NCBI GenBank assembly: GCA_964370985.1
Contig: CAYJLE010000012.1
Coordinates: forward strand, 12,261 to 76,260
Direction: 5' to 3'
DNA from: JAHDVS01 sp964370985
GTDB lineage: Bacteria > Actinomycetota > Thermoleophilia > Gaiellales > Gaiellaceae
Length of the DNA: 64,000 bases
Shown here: piece after piece, positions 24,796 to 31,304 of the stretch
Numbering within the stretch: position 1 is the first letter of the stretch
Layout: the number at the start of each line of letters is the position of its first letter
Notes under the pieces: model-generated
Database searches by the model: none
Told to the model about the DNA's origin: nothing
What the model saw: the letters and a program-made list of their open reading frames with translations, nothing else
Made by a program: the position numbers and the translations under genes

Positions 24796-26208
24796 TCAGC
24801 CCGGCCAGCGGCGTGCGAGCGCTCCGAAGCGGCGACCGTGCTCGAACGCCGCCTCGGCGGCAAGCCGCGCCACCGACGTGGAGATGGTCGGGTAGACGTG
24901 GACGAGCCCGGCGAGATCGCGTAGCCGAGTCCGTTCGCGCACCGCAAGCGCGAGCTCGTGGATCAGCTCGCCGGCGGCGGGGGCGAGGACGTGCGCGCCG
25001 GCGAGCCGGCCCCTGGCCAGCACGAGGACGACGGCTCCCTCGCTCGCCCCGTCGGCCCGTGCGCGATCCGAGCTCGCCAGGTCGGCCCGCCGCACCTCGA
25101 CCCGATCGGCCCCGTGCCGGTCGCGCGCCTCGGCGGCGGTGAGGCCGACGTGGGCGAGCTCCGGGTCGGTGAACGTGCACCACGGCACGTGGTCGGGAGC
25201 TGGGGTCTTGCCGGTAAAGAACTTGTTCCGGACGGCGAGGGCGCCGTCGTGGGCCGCCGAGTGGGTGAACAGTACGCGGCCGGCGACGTCCCCGGCCGCG
25301 TAGATCGAGCGGACGCTGGTGCGCAGGTGGCGGTCGACCGCGACGCCGCGCGGCCCGATCTCCACCCCGACCTCCTCGAGACCGAGGCCGGCCACGTTCG
25401 GGGCCCGCCCGGCGGCGACGAGCACCTCCTCGCCCTCGAGGCGCACGGGCTCGCCGCGCTGCGTCCCCTCCACGATCTTGAGCCCTCCGGCCGCGCTCAC
25501 CCGTTCGGCGACGACGTCGAGCTCGACGCGGACGCCCTCGCGCTCGAGGATGCGCGTGAGGGTCTCCGCCAGCTCCGGCTCCTCGCGAGCGAGCAGCTGC
25601 GGCAGGAGCTCGAGCAGGGAGACCCGCACGCCCAACCGCCGGAGGCCCTGGGCGAGCTCGACGGCGATCGGCCCGCCGCCGACGACGACGAGGCTCCCGG
25701 GCGGCCGCCCCAGCTCGAACAGGCTCTCGTTGGTCAGGAAGCCCGCCTCCGCCAGGCCGGGAATTGGCGGAACGGAGGGTCGCGAGCCGGTGCAGAGCAG
25801 GACGAAGCGCGTCTCGAGCCGACGCCCCTCCACCTCGACGGTGTGCGGGCCGGTCAGGCGGGCCGACCCGAAGACGATCTCGATCCCCAGCTCCCGGAAC
25901 CGGGCCGGGTCGTCGTCGGTGGCCGCGATCGCCTCCTGGATTCCCCGGATGCGATCCCAGACCCGGGCGCGGTTGATCTGCGGCTCGGCGGCGGGGAGGC
26001 CGAAGCGGTCGGCCGTCCGCAGGTGGTGAGCGACCTTCGCCGAGGCGAGCAGCGCCTTGCTCGGGACGCAGCCCGTCCACAGGCAGTCGCCGCCGACGCG
26101 ATCCCGCTCGACAGCGGCCACGTTCAGGCCGAACGCGGCCGCCGCCTCCGCGGCGACGATGCCCCCGGAGCCCATCCCGACGACCACGAGATCGAACGGA
26201 CGCCTCAT
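24796..26208 (-). CDS. Class I pyridine nucleotide-disulfide oxidoreductase, cysteine type
   Basis: A 470-residue FAD enzyme related to mercuric reductase and Lpd. The FAD loop GMGSGG, redox site GGDCLWTGCVPSKALL with both cysteines, NAD(P)-binding VVVGGGPIAVELAQ and IYAAGDVAG are intact. Near the C terminus the usual His is Tyr (VYPTIST), as in MerA-like and related enzymes, so the catalytic base differs from the two Sec paralogues (HPTLSE). No C-terminal Cys pair is seen. ATG 26208 was preferred over a GTG six codons upstream. It is convergent with DUF3179 copy 1 and divergent from copy 2. It is the natural Cys control for the Sec enzymes. Confidence 0.85.
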   Translation of the reverse strand: MRRPFDLVVVGMGSGGIVAAEAAAAFGLNVAAVERDRVGGDCLWTGCVPSKALLASAKVAHHLRTADRFGLPAAEPQINRARVWDRIRGIQEAIAATDDDPARFRELGIEIVFGSARLTGPHTVEVEGRRLETRFVLLCTGSRPSVPPIPGLAEAGFLTNESLFELGRPPGSLVVVGGGPIAVELAQGLRRLGVRVSLLELLPQLLAREEPELAETLTRILEREGVRVELDVVAERVSAAGGLKIVEGTQRGEPVRLEGEEVLVAAGRAPNVAGLGLEEVGVEIGPRGVAVDRHLRTSVRSIYAAGDVAGRVLFTHSAAHDGALAVRNKFFTGKTPAPDHVPWCTFTDPELAHVGLTAAEARDRHGADRVEVRRADLASSDRARADGASEGAVVLVLARGRLAGAHVLAPAAGELIHELALAVRERTRLRDLAGLVHVYPTISTSVARLAAEAAFEHGRRFGALARRWPG

Positions 26209-26247
26209 CGCCGCACCGTCGGGCACGTCCGAGGCATCGAACCGGGC

Positions 26248-27306
26248 ATGAAGAGAATCCTTCTGCTAGCCACCGTCTCTCTCCTTGCCGCCGGCTGCGG
26301 CGCCGCCGCGTCCTCCCAGGAGGAGTCGCAGCCCGGAAGCGGAGTCGCGTCCGGCGCCGAGCCGGAGCCGTCCGATGACCTGAGAGTCAACACGGCCGCG
26401 TGGGAGACCGACTTCTCGAAGCACACGGTCCCGCTCGGCGAGCTCACCTCCGGTGGGCCGGGGAAGGACGGGATCCCGGCCATCGACGAGCCCGTGTTCG
26501 AGCCGGTCGAGGCCGCGGACGGGTGGCTCGAGGCGCGGGAGCCGGTGATCGAGCTCGAGCTCGGAAGCGAGGCGCGCGCCTATCCCCTCCAGATCCTGAT
26601 CTGGCACGAGATCGTCAACGACACGGTCGCCGGCCTCCCCGTCGCGGTCACGTTCTGCCCGCTCTGCAACACGGCGCTCGTCTTCGACCGCCGCCTCGAT
26701 AGCCGCCTGCTCGACTTCGGGACGACCGGCAACCTGCGCAACTCGGATCTCGTCATGTACGACCGCCAGACCGAGAGCTGGTGGCAGCAGTTCGGCGGCG
26801 AGGCGATCGTCGGGGAGCTCGCCGGCTCGAGGCTCACGCCGGTGCCGGCGCGGATCGTCGCCTGGGAGAACTTCGCTCGCGACCACCCGGACGGGCAGGT
26901 GCTCTCGCGCGACACCGGCTACCCGCGCACCTACGGGTCGAACCCCTACGGGGGCTACGACTCCGTCGACAGCCCGCCGTTCTTCCCCGCGGCGAACGAG
27001 GGCGACGACCGCCTGCCACCCAAGGAGCGGGTCGTCTTCCTCGAGCGCGGCGAGGATGCGGTCGTCGTCCCGTTCTCCGTGCTCGAGCAACGTGGAACGG
27101 TCGAGGTCGCGGTCGGGGGCGAGCGCCTGGAGGCGATCTGGGTGCCGGACGTACGCTCTGCCCTCGACTCCGGCGACATCTCCGACGGCCGGCTCGTCGG
27201 CTCGGCCGACGTCCGCTCGGTCGAGACGGGCGAGCGCGTCGCCTTCGACATCCCGTTCTGGTTCGCGGTCGCCGCCTTCCGCCCGGACGTGCGGATCGAG
27301 CGCTGA
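26248..27306 (+). CDS. DUF3179 lipoprotein, copy 2
   Basis: A 352-residue lipoprotein (MKRILLLATVSLLAAGC) strongly similar to copy 1 across the whole mature domain, including TFCPLCNTALVFDRR, DFGTTGNLR, SDLVMYDRQTESWWQQ and PFWFAVAAFRPD. The mature N terminus is Glu/Pro/Ser-rich, probably a flexible tether. The pair is best explained by duplication. It is divergent from the Cys-type flavoprotein and followed by the convergent ccdA gene. Function unknown; extracytoplasmic thiol or metal chemistry is plausible from CPLCN. Confidence 0.85.
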   Translation: MKRILLLATVSLLAAGCGAAASSQEESQPGSGVASGAEPEPSDDLRVNTAAWETDFSKHTVPLGELTSGGPGKDGIPAIDEPVFEPVEAADGWLEAREPVIELELGSEARAYPLQILIWHEIVNDTVAGLPVAVTFCPLCNTALVFDRRLDSRLLDFGTTGNLRNSDLVMYDRQTESWWQQFGGEAIVGELAGSRLTPVPARIVAWENFARDHPDGQVLSRDTGYPRTYGSNPYGGYDSVDSPPFFPAANEGDDRLPPKERVVFLERGEDAVVVPFSVLEQRGTVEVAVGGERLEAIWVPDVRSALDSGDISDGRLVGSADVRSVETGERVAFDIPFWFAVAAFRPDVRIER

Positions 27307-27342
27307 GCGAGGCCGGGCAGTTGGATCGAGCCGCGCCGCCAC

Positions 27343-28056
27343 TCAGATCTGCCAGCCGGTGAACCGGGCGAGCCTCGTCGTCAGGCGGACGAGGTCGCCC
27401 GTGATGAGGAGCACGCCGAAGGTCGCGAGCAGGCCCGCGGACACGAGGCTGACGGCGCGCCAGTGGCGGCGCAGCGCCCGCACGAGCCCGAGCGAGCGCG
27501 TGAACGCGAGCCCGAAGAGGAGGAACGGGACGCCGAGCCCGAGCGAGTAGGCGGCGAGGAGCACGGCGCCCTGCGCGGCGCTCGCCTCCCCCAGCGACAG
27601 CGTGAGGATCGCGGCGAGGGTCGGCCCGATGCAGGGCGTCCAGCCGACGGCGAACGCGACGCCAGCGAGCGACGCCGTGGGCAGGCTGCCCCCGGAGCGG
27701 AGGGAGAGACGCCGCTCGACCTGGAGCAGGCGCGGCAGCGGCAGCCCCGCGAAGGTCAGGGCCGCCACGATGATGAACGCGCCGGCTGCGATCTCGAGCG
27801 TCCGGCGATTCTCGAGCAGCGCGCCTCCGAACCACGCCGCGCCCGCGCCGAGCAGGACGAACATGACGGTGAAGCCGGCGACGAACGCGGCCGTCGAGGT
27901 CACGACCCGGCGCGGTCGCGCGCCCAGCTCGTCGAAGCCGACGCCGGACACGAACGAGAGGTAGCCGGGGACGAGCGGCAGGACGCAGGGCGACGTGAAG
28001 GAGACGAAGCCGGCCGCGAAGGCGACCGCGAGGCCGCCGGCCGACAGCTCGGTCAT
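27343..28056 (-). CDS. ccdA: CcdA-type thiol-disulfide transmembrane transporter
   Basis: A 237-residue polytopic membrane protein of the CcdA/DsbD-beta family. The paired redox cysteines lie in SPCVLPLVPGYLS (first helix) and GWTPCIGPTL (fourth helix). It passes electrons from cytoplasmic thioredoxin across the membrane to extracytoplasmic thioredoxin-like proteins, for cytochrome c maturation or repair of oxidised thiols. It starts inside the tlpA stop (4-base overlap), so TlpA is its likely partner. The preceding zinc-finger gene also overlaps, giving a three-gene operon. Confidence 0.9.
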   Translation of the reverse strand: MTELSAGGLAVAFAAGFVSFTSPCVLPLVPGYLSFVSGVGFDELGARPRRVVTSTAAFVAGFTVMFVLLGAGAAWFGGALLENRRTLEIAAGAFIIVAALTFAGLPLPRLLQVERRLSLRSGGSLPTASLAGVAFAVGWTPCIGPTLAAILTLSLGEASAAQGAVLLAAYSLGLGVPFLLFGLAFTRSLGLVRALRRHWRAVSLVSAGLLATFGVLLITGDLVRLTTRLARFTGWQI

Positions 28057-28610
28057 TCGCCCTCGACGGCCAGCGCGAGCCCCTGCTCGAAGCCGGCCTC
28101 GTCGGTGGCTCCCGCAACGACGCCGACGATCCGGTGCTCCGAGTCGAGGAAGAACGTCGTCGGCATCCCGCGTAGCCCCAGCTCCGCCGCGATCTCGCCG
28201 CGCGGGTCCGCGATGCTCGGGAAGGTGACGCCGAGCTCATCGTGGAGGCGGCGGGCCTCGCCGGGCGCGTCCTGGAAGTTGACGCCGACGACGGCGACTT
28301 CCTGGTGGGCCGCGGCGAAGCTGACCAGGGCCGGCAGCTCGGCGCGGCACGGTCCGCACCAGGAGGCCCAGAAGTTGAGGACGACGGGCTTGCCCGCGTA
28401 ATCGGCGAGGCTAACCTGGCCGCCCGTGATCGGGTCGGTGCCGCTGAGCTCGACCGGGAGCGCCCCGCCGTCGGAGGGCCCGGCCGCGTCAGCGGCCTGA
28501 GCGACCGGGGCCGCGACCTCGTTCCCACCGGCGAGGACGATGCCGGCGGCGACGATCGCGGCGACGACCCCGGCGAGCGCCAGCCCGAGCACGACGCGCC
28601 GGCGCGTCAC
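28053..28610 (-). CDS. TlpA/ResA-like membrane-anchored thioredoxin
   Basis: A 185-residue protein with one N-terminal signal anchor (about residues 8-28), a linker, and a thioredoxin domain with the active site FWASWCGPCRAEL. LRGMPTTFFLD is the cis-proline loop. The domain faces outside and would be reduced by the adjacent CcdA. In aerobes such proteins reduce apocytochrome c or other exported cysteines; the membrane cytochrome at 7071 and the Cys-rich exported proteins here are possible clients. Overlaps its neighbours by 4 bases on both sides. Confidence 0.9.
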   Translation of the reverse strand: MTRRRVVLGLALAGVVAAIVAAGIVLAGGNEVAAPVAQAADAAGPSDGGALPVELSGTDPITGGQVSLADYAGKPVVLNFWASWCGPCRAELPALVSFAAAHQEVAVVGVNFQDAPGEARRLHDELGVTFPSIADPRGEIAAELGLRGMPTTFFLDSEHRIVGVVAGATDEAGFEQGLALAVEGE

Positions 28611-28867
28611 CCCGGGCCGCCCTCGCGGCGGATCCGCGCGACGACCCGGTCGGCGAGCTCGGGCCGCGGGGACGGCTCGAGCCGTCCCGCGGAGCGGAGC
28701 AGCTCGATCGTCGCGAGCAGCGTCTCGAAGATGGAGCGGCAGCGCTCGCAGCGGGCGAGGTGCCCGGATACCCGCCAGCGGCGCACGCCGCGAAGCTCCC
28801 CTTCGGCGTGCGCGGACATCCGCAGCGCGGTCTGGTGGCAGGAGCCCATGAGCCGAGAGAGGATCAC
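28607..28867 (-). CDS. Putative zinc-finger anti-sigma factor
   Basis: An 86-residue protein with CHQTALRMSAHAEGEL and HLARCERC, giving the zinc-binding pattern of ZAS anti-sigma factors. The C-terminal half is basic/helical. Start at GTG 28867; ATG 28849 would remove six residues. It is divergent from an ECF sigma gene 56 bases away and is the first gene of an operon with tlpA and ccdA, an arrangement that suggests thiol state is sensed by the zinc finger and answered by disulfide-reducing proteins. Partner assignment is by position. Confidence 0.7.
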   Translation of the reverse strand: MILSRLMGSCHQTALRMSAHAEGELRGVRRWRVSGHLARCERCRSIFETLLATIELLRSAGRLEPSPRPELADRVVARIRREGGPG

Positions 28868-28923
28868 GTCATCCGGTTTGATGCTGCGAGTATCCCCTTC
28901 GATGCTAGCGTCCGCGGGAACCC

Positions 28924-29472
28924 GTGCCGACTCCCGAATCCGAGCTGCTCGCCCGCGCGCGGGACGGCGACCTCGACGCGTTCGCCGAGCTCGTGCGGGT
29001 CTTCGAGCGGCGGGTTCGGGCGTTGCTCGGCCGCCTGCTCGACGACGAGCGCGACGTTGACGAGGCCGCCCAGGACACGTTCGTCCAGGCCTGGCGGAAT
29101 CTCGGCCGCTTCCGCGGTGACGCCGCCCCGTCGACCTGGCTCCACCGGATCGCCGTTAACGAGGCCCTCCAGCGCCGCCGTCGCAAGCGGCTCGATCTCC
29201 AGCCGCTCGACGAGGAGACCGAGGCCGGGGCGGAGTCCCCCTCGGCCTCCGACCTGGCCGAGGGCCGTGAGCTCGCGGCGCTGCTCGCGGAGCGTCTGCG
29301 CGCGCTCCAGTTCGACCTGCGCGCCCCCCTCGTCCTGCGCGACGTCGAGGGCTGGTCGAACCAGGAGGTCGCGGACGCTCTCGACATCTCCCTCGCAGCC
29401 GCGAAGAGCCGGATCCACCGCGCCCGCATGCAGCTTCGCGCCGAGCTCGAGAGCCACCTGCGAGAGCGGTAG
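28924..29472 (+). CDS. ECF-type RNA polymerase sigma factor
   Basis: A 182-residue ECF sigma factor starting at GTG 28924. Region 2 shows LLDDERDVDEAAQDTFVQAW and STWLHRIAVNEAL; region 4 has LRAPLVLRDVEGWSNQEVA and the recognition helix SLAAAKSRIHRARMQL. It is divergent from the zinc-finger gene and convergent with the SelU-like selenoprotein gene (12-base gap). The second such sigma/zinc-finger divergent pair in the window; the other is at 12447-13436. Confidence 0.9.
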   Translation: MPTPESELLARARDGDLDAFAELVRVFERRVRALLGRLLDDERDVDEAAQDTFVQAWRNLGRFRGDAAPSTWLHRIAVNEALQRRRRKRLDLQPLDEETEAGAESPSASDLAEGRELAALLAERLRALQFDLRAPLVLRDVEGWSNQEVADALDISLAAAKSRIHRARMQLRAELESHLRER

Positions 29473-29484
29473 CGCCGCGGCCTC

Positions 29485-30078
29485 TCAGGCCCCGGGCGCC
29501 CCCCGGGCGGCGGCCTCGAGCTCGCGCAGCAGCACGGCCACGGGCGGCCGGTCATCCCGCTCCTGGGGCCTGGCGTAGACGATCGTGCCGTCGGGGCCGA
29601 CGACGAAGTCGCCGCCGAGCTGGAGCGTGTCGCGCCCGAGCGCGCGCGGGCGCTCGCCACCCACGATCAGGCGGGCGTACCCGACCCAGACGCGAGGGTC
29701 GAGCCAGATCCGGGCGACCGAGCCCCGGCCCATGCCCCAGAGCCGGTACGAGGCCCCGTCTCGGTCGACGAGGAGGGGATACGGACAGTCGAGATCACGC
29801 AGCAGCGTGCGCCGCAGGAGCTCGGGCTCGTCGTGGGCGACGAGCAGCACGCCCGCCGGGATCGCGTCGATCCTGTCGCGCCTGCCCAGCACCTTCACGA
29901 GGTGCGCGCGGCAGATCAGTCAGCCCGCGTGGCGAAGGAAGCTGACGAGGACGGCGTTTCCGCGCAGATCCTCGAGCCGCACGATCGCCCCGTCGAGCGC
30001 CGGAAGCGCGAGCTGAGGCGCCGGGTCGCCCGGGAGCAGCACGGAGGCGGAGTGCCGCTCGCGTCTTCGGATCCCCAT
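29485..30078 (-). CDS. Selenoprotein: SelU/PRXL2-like AhpC-TSA family peroxiredoxin
   Basis: A 197-residue thioredoxin-fold protein read through TGA 29922-29920. ATG 30078 follows GAGGAG. The N-terminal part has LPGDPAPQLALPALDG and AVLVSFLRHAG, directly followed by U53-L-I-C56-RAHLVK. This U-x-x-C in an FLRxxG-CxxCR context is typical of the Prx-like2/SelU group, where Sec or Cys forms occur. The C-terminal part has GVLLVAHDEPELL and GGDFVVGPDGTIVYAR, the usual closing strands. It probably reduces peroxides or protein disulfides in the cytoplasm. Ignoring Sec would leave only a GTG-started 137-residue fragment lacking the active site. Convergent with the ECF sigma gene. Confidence 0.88.
29882..29914 (-). 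promoter_or_regulatory. Candidate SECIS of the SelU-like gene
   Basis: On the minus strand a lower stem CTGCC (29914-29910) with GGCAG (29886-29882) encloses an internal loop and an upper stem CACCT (29904-29900) with AGGTG (29894-29890), apical loop CGTGA. The loop lies 20 bases after the TGA and has G second. Geometry fits bacterial SECIS rules well. Confidence 0.6.
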
Positions 30079-30139
30079 CAGACGGCTCCTCTCGTCGCGG
30101 CCGGCGCGAGACCGCTCCGCCCCGCAGCTCTCGTCCGGA

Positions 30140-30211
30140 TGGGCGCAGCTGGGATTGAACCAGCGACCTCCCGCGTGTGAAGCGGGCGCTCTCCCGCTGA
30201 GCTATGCGCCC
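30140..30211 (-). tRNA. tRNA-Val (anticodon CAC)
   Basis: On the minus strand the acceptor arm GGGCGCA (30211-30205) pairs with TGCGCCC (30147-30141), discriminator A at 30140. The anticodon loop TTCACAC gives CAC at 30179-30177, reading GUG. D arm AGCTCAGCGGGAGAGC and T loop TTCAATC are standard; CCA is not encoded. It abuts a toxin-antitoxin pair. Confidence 0.95.
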
Positions 30212-30277
30212 GGGCGAGAGCGAGGATAGCAGGGCGCGCGCCCCGGCAAATGCCATGGCCGAAATGGACATGCTTAG

Positions 30278-30299
30278 CACATGTGTTAATGTTTTGCAC
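30278..30299. promoter_or_regulatory. Putative operator of the antitoxin-toxin pair
   Basis: CACATGTG (30278-30285) is a perfect palindrome and GCACATG recurs at 30296-30302, overlapping the antitoxin start. The patch is AT-rich (TTAATGTTTT). Such repeats are typical autoregulatory sites for ribbon-helix-helix antitoxins. Confidence 0.45.
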
Positions 30300-30530
30300 A
30301 TGCCCAAGATGATCCAGATCCGCAACGTGCCCGACGATCTGCACACGAAGCTCAAGGTCCGCGCCGCGCAGAAGGGCATGTCGCTGTCCGACTACCTGCT
30401 CGCCGAGCTGAGGGCGACCGCGGATGTCCCCACGTTCGACGAGCTGGCAGAGCGGATCCGGCGCCTGCCGCCGGTCAAGACGAGCGAGGACTCGGCGACG
30501 GTCATCCGCCGCTTCCGCGACGCCGGATGA
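30300..30530 (+). CDS. VapB/FitA-type ribbon-helix-helix antitoxin
   Basis: A 76-residue protein starting at ATG 30300. MIQIRNVPDDLHTKLKVRAA followed by GMSLSDYLLAEL is the FitA-like Arc/MetJ ribbon-helix-helix fold that binds operator DNA as a dimer; the C-terminal tail (PPVKTSEDSATVIRRFRDAG) would neutralise the toxin. It overlaps the PIN-domain gene by ATGA. An in-frame upstream extension is antisense of the tRNA and is not considered real. Confidence 0.88.
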   Translation: MPKMIQIRNVPDDLHTKLKVRAAQKGMSLSDYLLAELRATADVPTFDELAERIRRLPPVKTSEDSATVIRRFRDAG

Positions 30531-30928
30531 TCGTCCTCGACGCCTCGGCGGCCGCCGACTTCGTGCTCCCCCGCCAGCCGCAGCGCGACTGGGTCGAGCA
30601 GGTCGTCCTCGCCTCGGACGGGAGCCTGCACGCGCCGCACCTGATCGATCTCGAGGTCGCGAGCGCCGTGCGGCGCTGGGTTGCCCGCGGAGAGCTGTCC
30701 GAGCGCCGCGGGCGACTCGCGCTCGATCACCTCCGCGCCCTCGACGTCATCCGGTACCCGCACCACCAGCTCCTCGACCGTGTCTGGCAGCTCCGTGACG
30801 CGCTCAGCGCCTACGACGCCGCCTACGTCTCGCTCGCCGAGGCGCTCGACTGCCCGCTCGTGACGACCGACGCGGCGCTCGCGCGTACGTCCGGGCACCG
30901 CGCCCGCGTCGAGGCGTTCCCCGGCTGA
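30527..30928 (+). CDS. VapC-type PIN-domain ribonuclease toxin
   Basis: A 133-residue PIN protein. The metal-binding acidic residues are in place: D5 (VLDAS), E43 (DLEVASAV), D97 (YDAAY) and D115 (TTDAALA). VapC toxins cleave tRNA or rRNA when the antitoxin is degraded. The gene is coupled to the antitoxin by a 4-base overlap. Location between a tRNA gene and the SRP RNA gene may reflect insertion at a tRNA, but no attachment repeats were found. Confidence 0.88.
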   Translation: MIVLDASAAADFVLPRQPQRDWVEQVVLASDGSLHAPHLIDLEVASAVRRWVARGELSERRGRLALDHLRALDVIRYPHHQLLDRVWQLRDALSAYDAAYVSLAEALDCPLVTTDAALARTSGHRARVEAFPG

Positions 30929-30957
30929 CCCGAGACGGGCGCTGCTACCATCCCGAT

Positions 30958-31234
30958 GCCCGGCCGCGCTAGGTGGGGAGCTAGCGGTTCCCTGAACCCG
31001 CAATCCGCTACAGCGGGGCTGAATTCCTAGCCGAGGAGGCGGTGTTCGAGGTAGGGCTTGCGCACGTGAGCGTTGACGGCCAGGTTCCGCGCGATGGGAG
31101 CCTGTGAACCGCGTCAGATCCGGGAGGAAGCAGCGCTAAGCGGAGCCTCCCAGGTGCCGCGGAGCAGCCTGGCCCGAGCGAGCGTCGCCGGCACCGCCGC
31201 GGGCGATCCTTCGAAGCGAGGTGCGCGGCCGGGC
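30958..31234 (+). ncRNA. ffs: Signal recognition particle RNA, long (Alu-domain) form
   Basis: About 277 bases. Ends GCCCGGCCGCGC (30958-30969) and GCGCGGCCGGGC (31223-31234) pair perfectly. The 5' part has the Alu-domain hairpins around GGTGGGGAGCTAGC and GAACCCGCAATCCGCTACAG; the apical SRP54-binding domain is GTCAGATCCGGGAGGAAGCA. The ends are estimated from the terminal pairing. TACCAT just upstream (about 30946) is a possible -10. It precedes dnaX, a common synteny in Gram-positive bacteria. Confidence 0.88.
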
Positions 31235-31304
31235 GAACGCGCGCCGCACTCGGCACGCGCGGTCAGAAGGGATACCGTAGGGTCACCATGATCCCCTCCG
31301 CGCC

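Noticed and set aside
2938..30078. The five TGA codons as sequencing errors or pseudogene stops
   Set aside because: All are TGA at the exact catalytic Cys codon in four unrelated families, with intact reading frames and partner residues on both sides; random errors would not do this.
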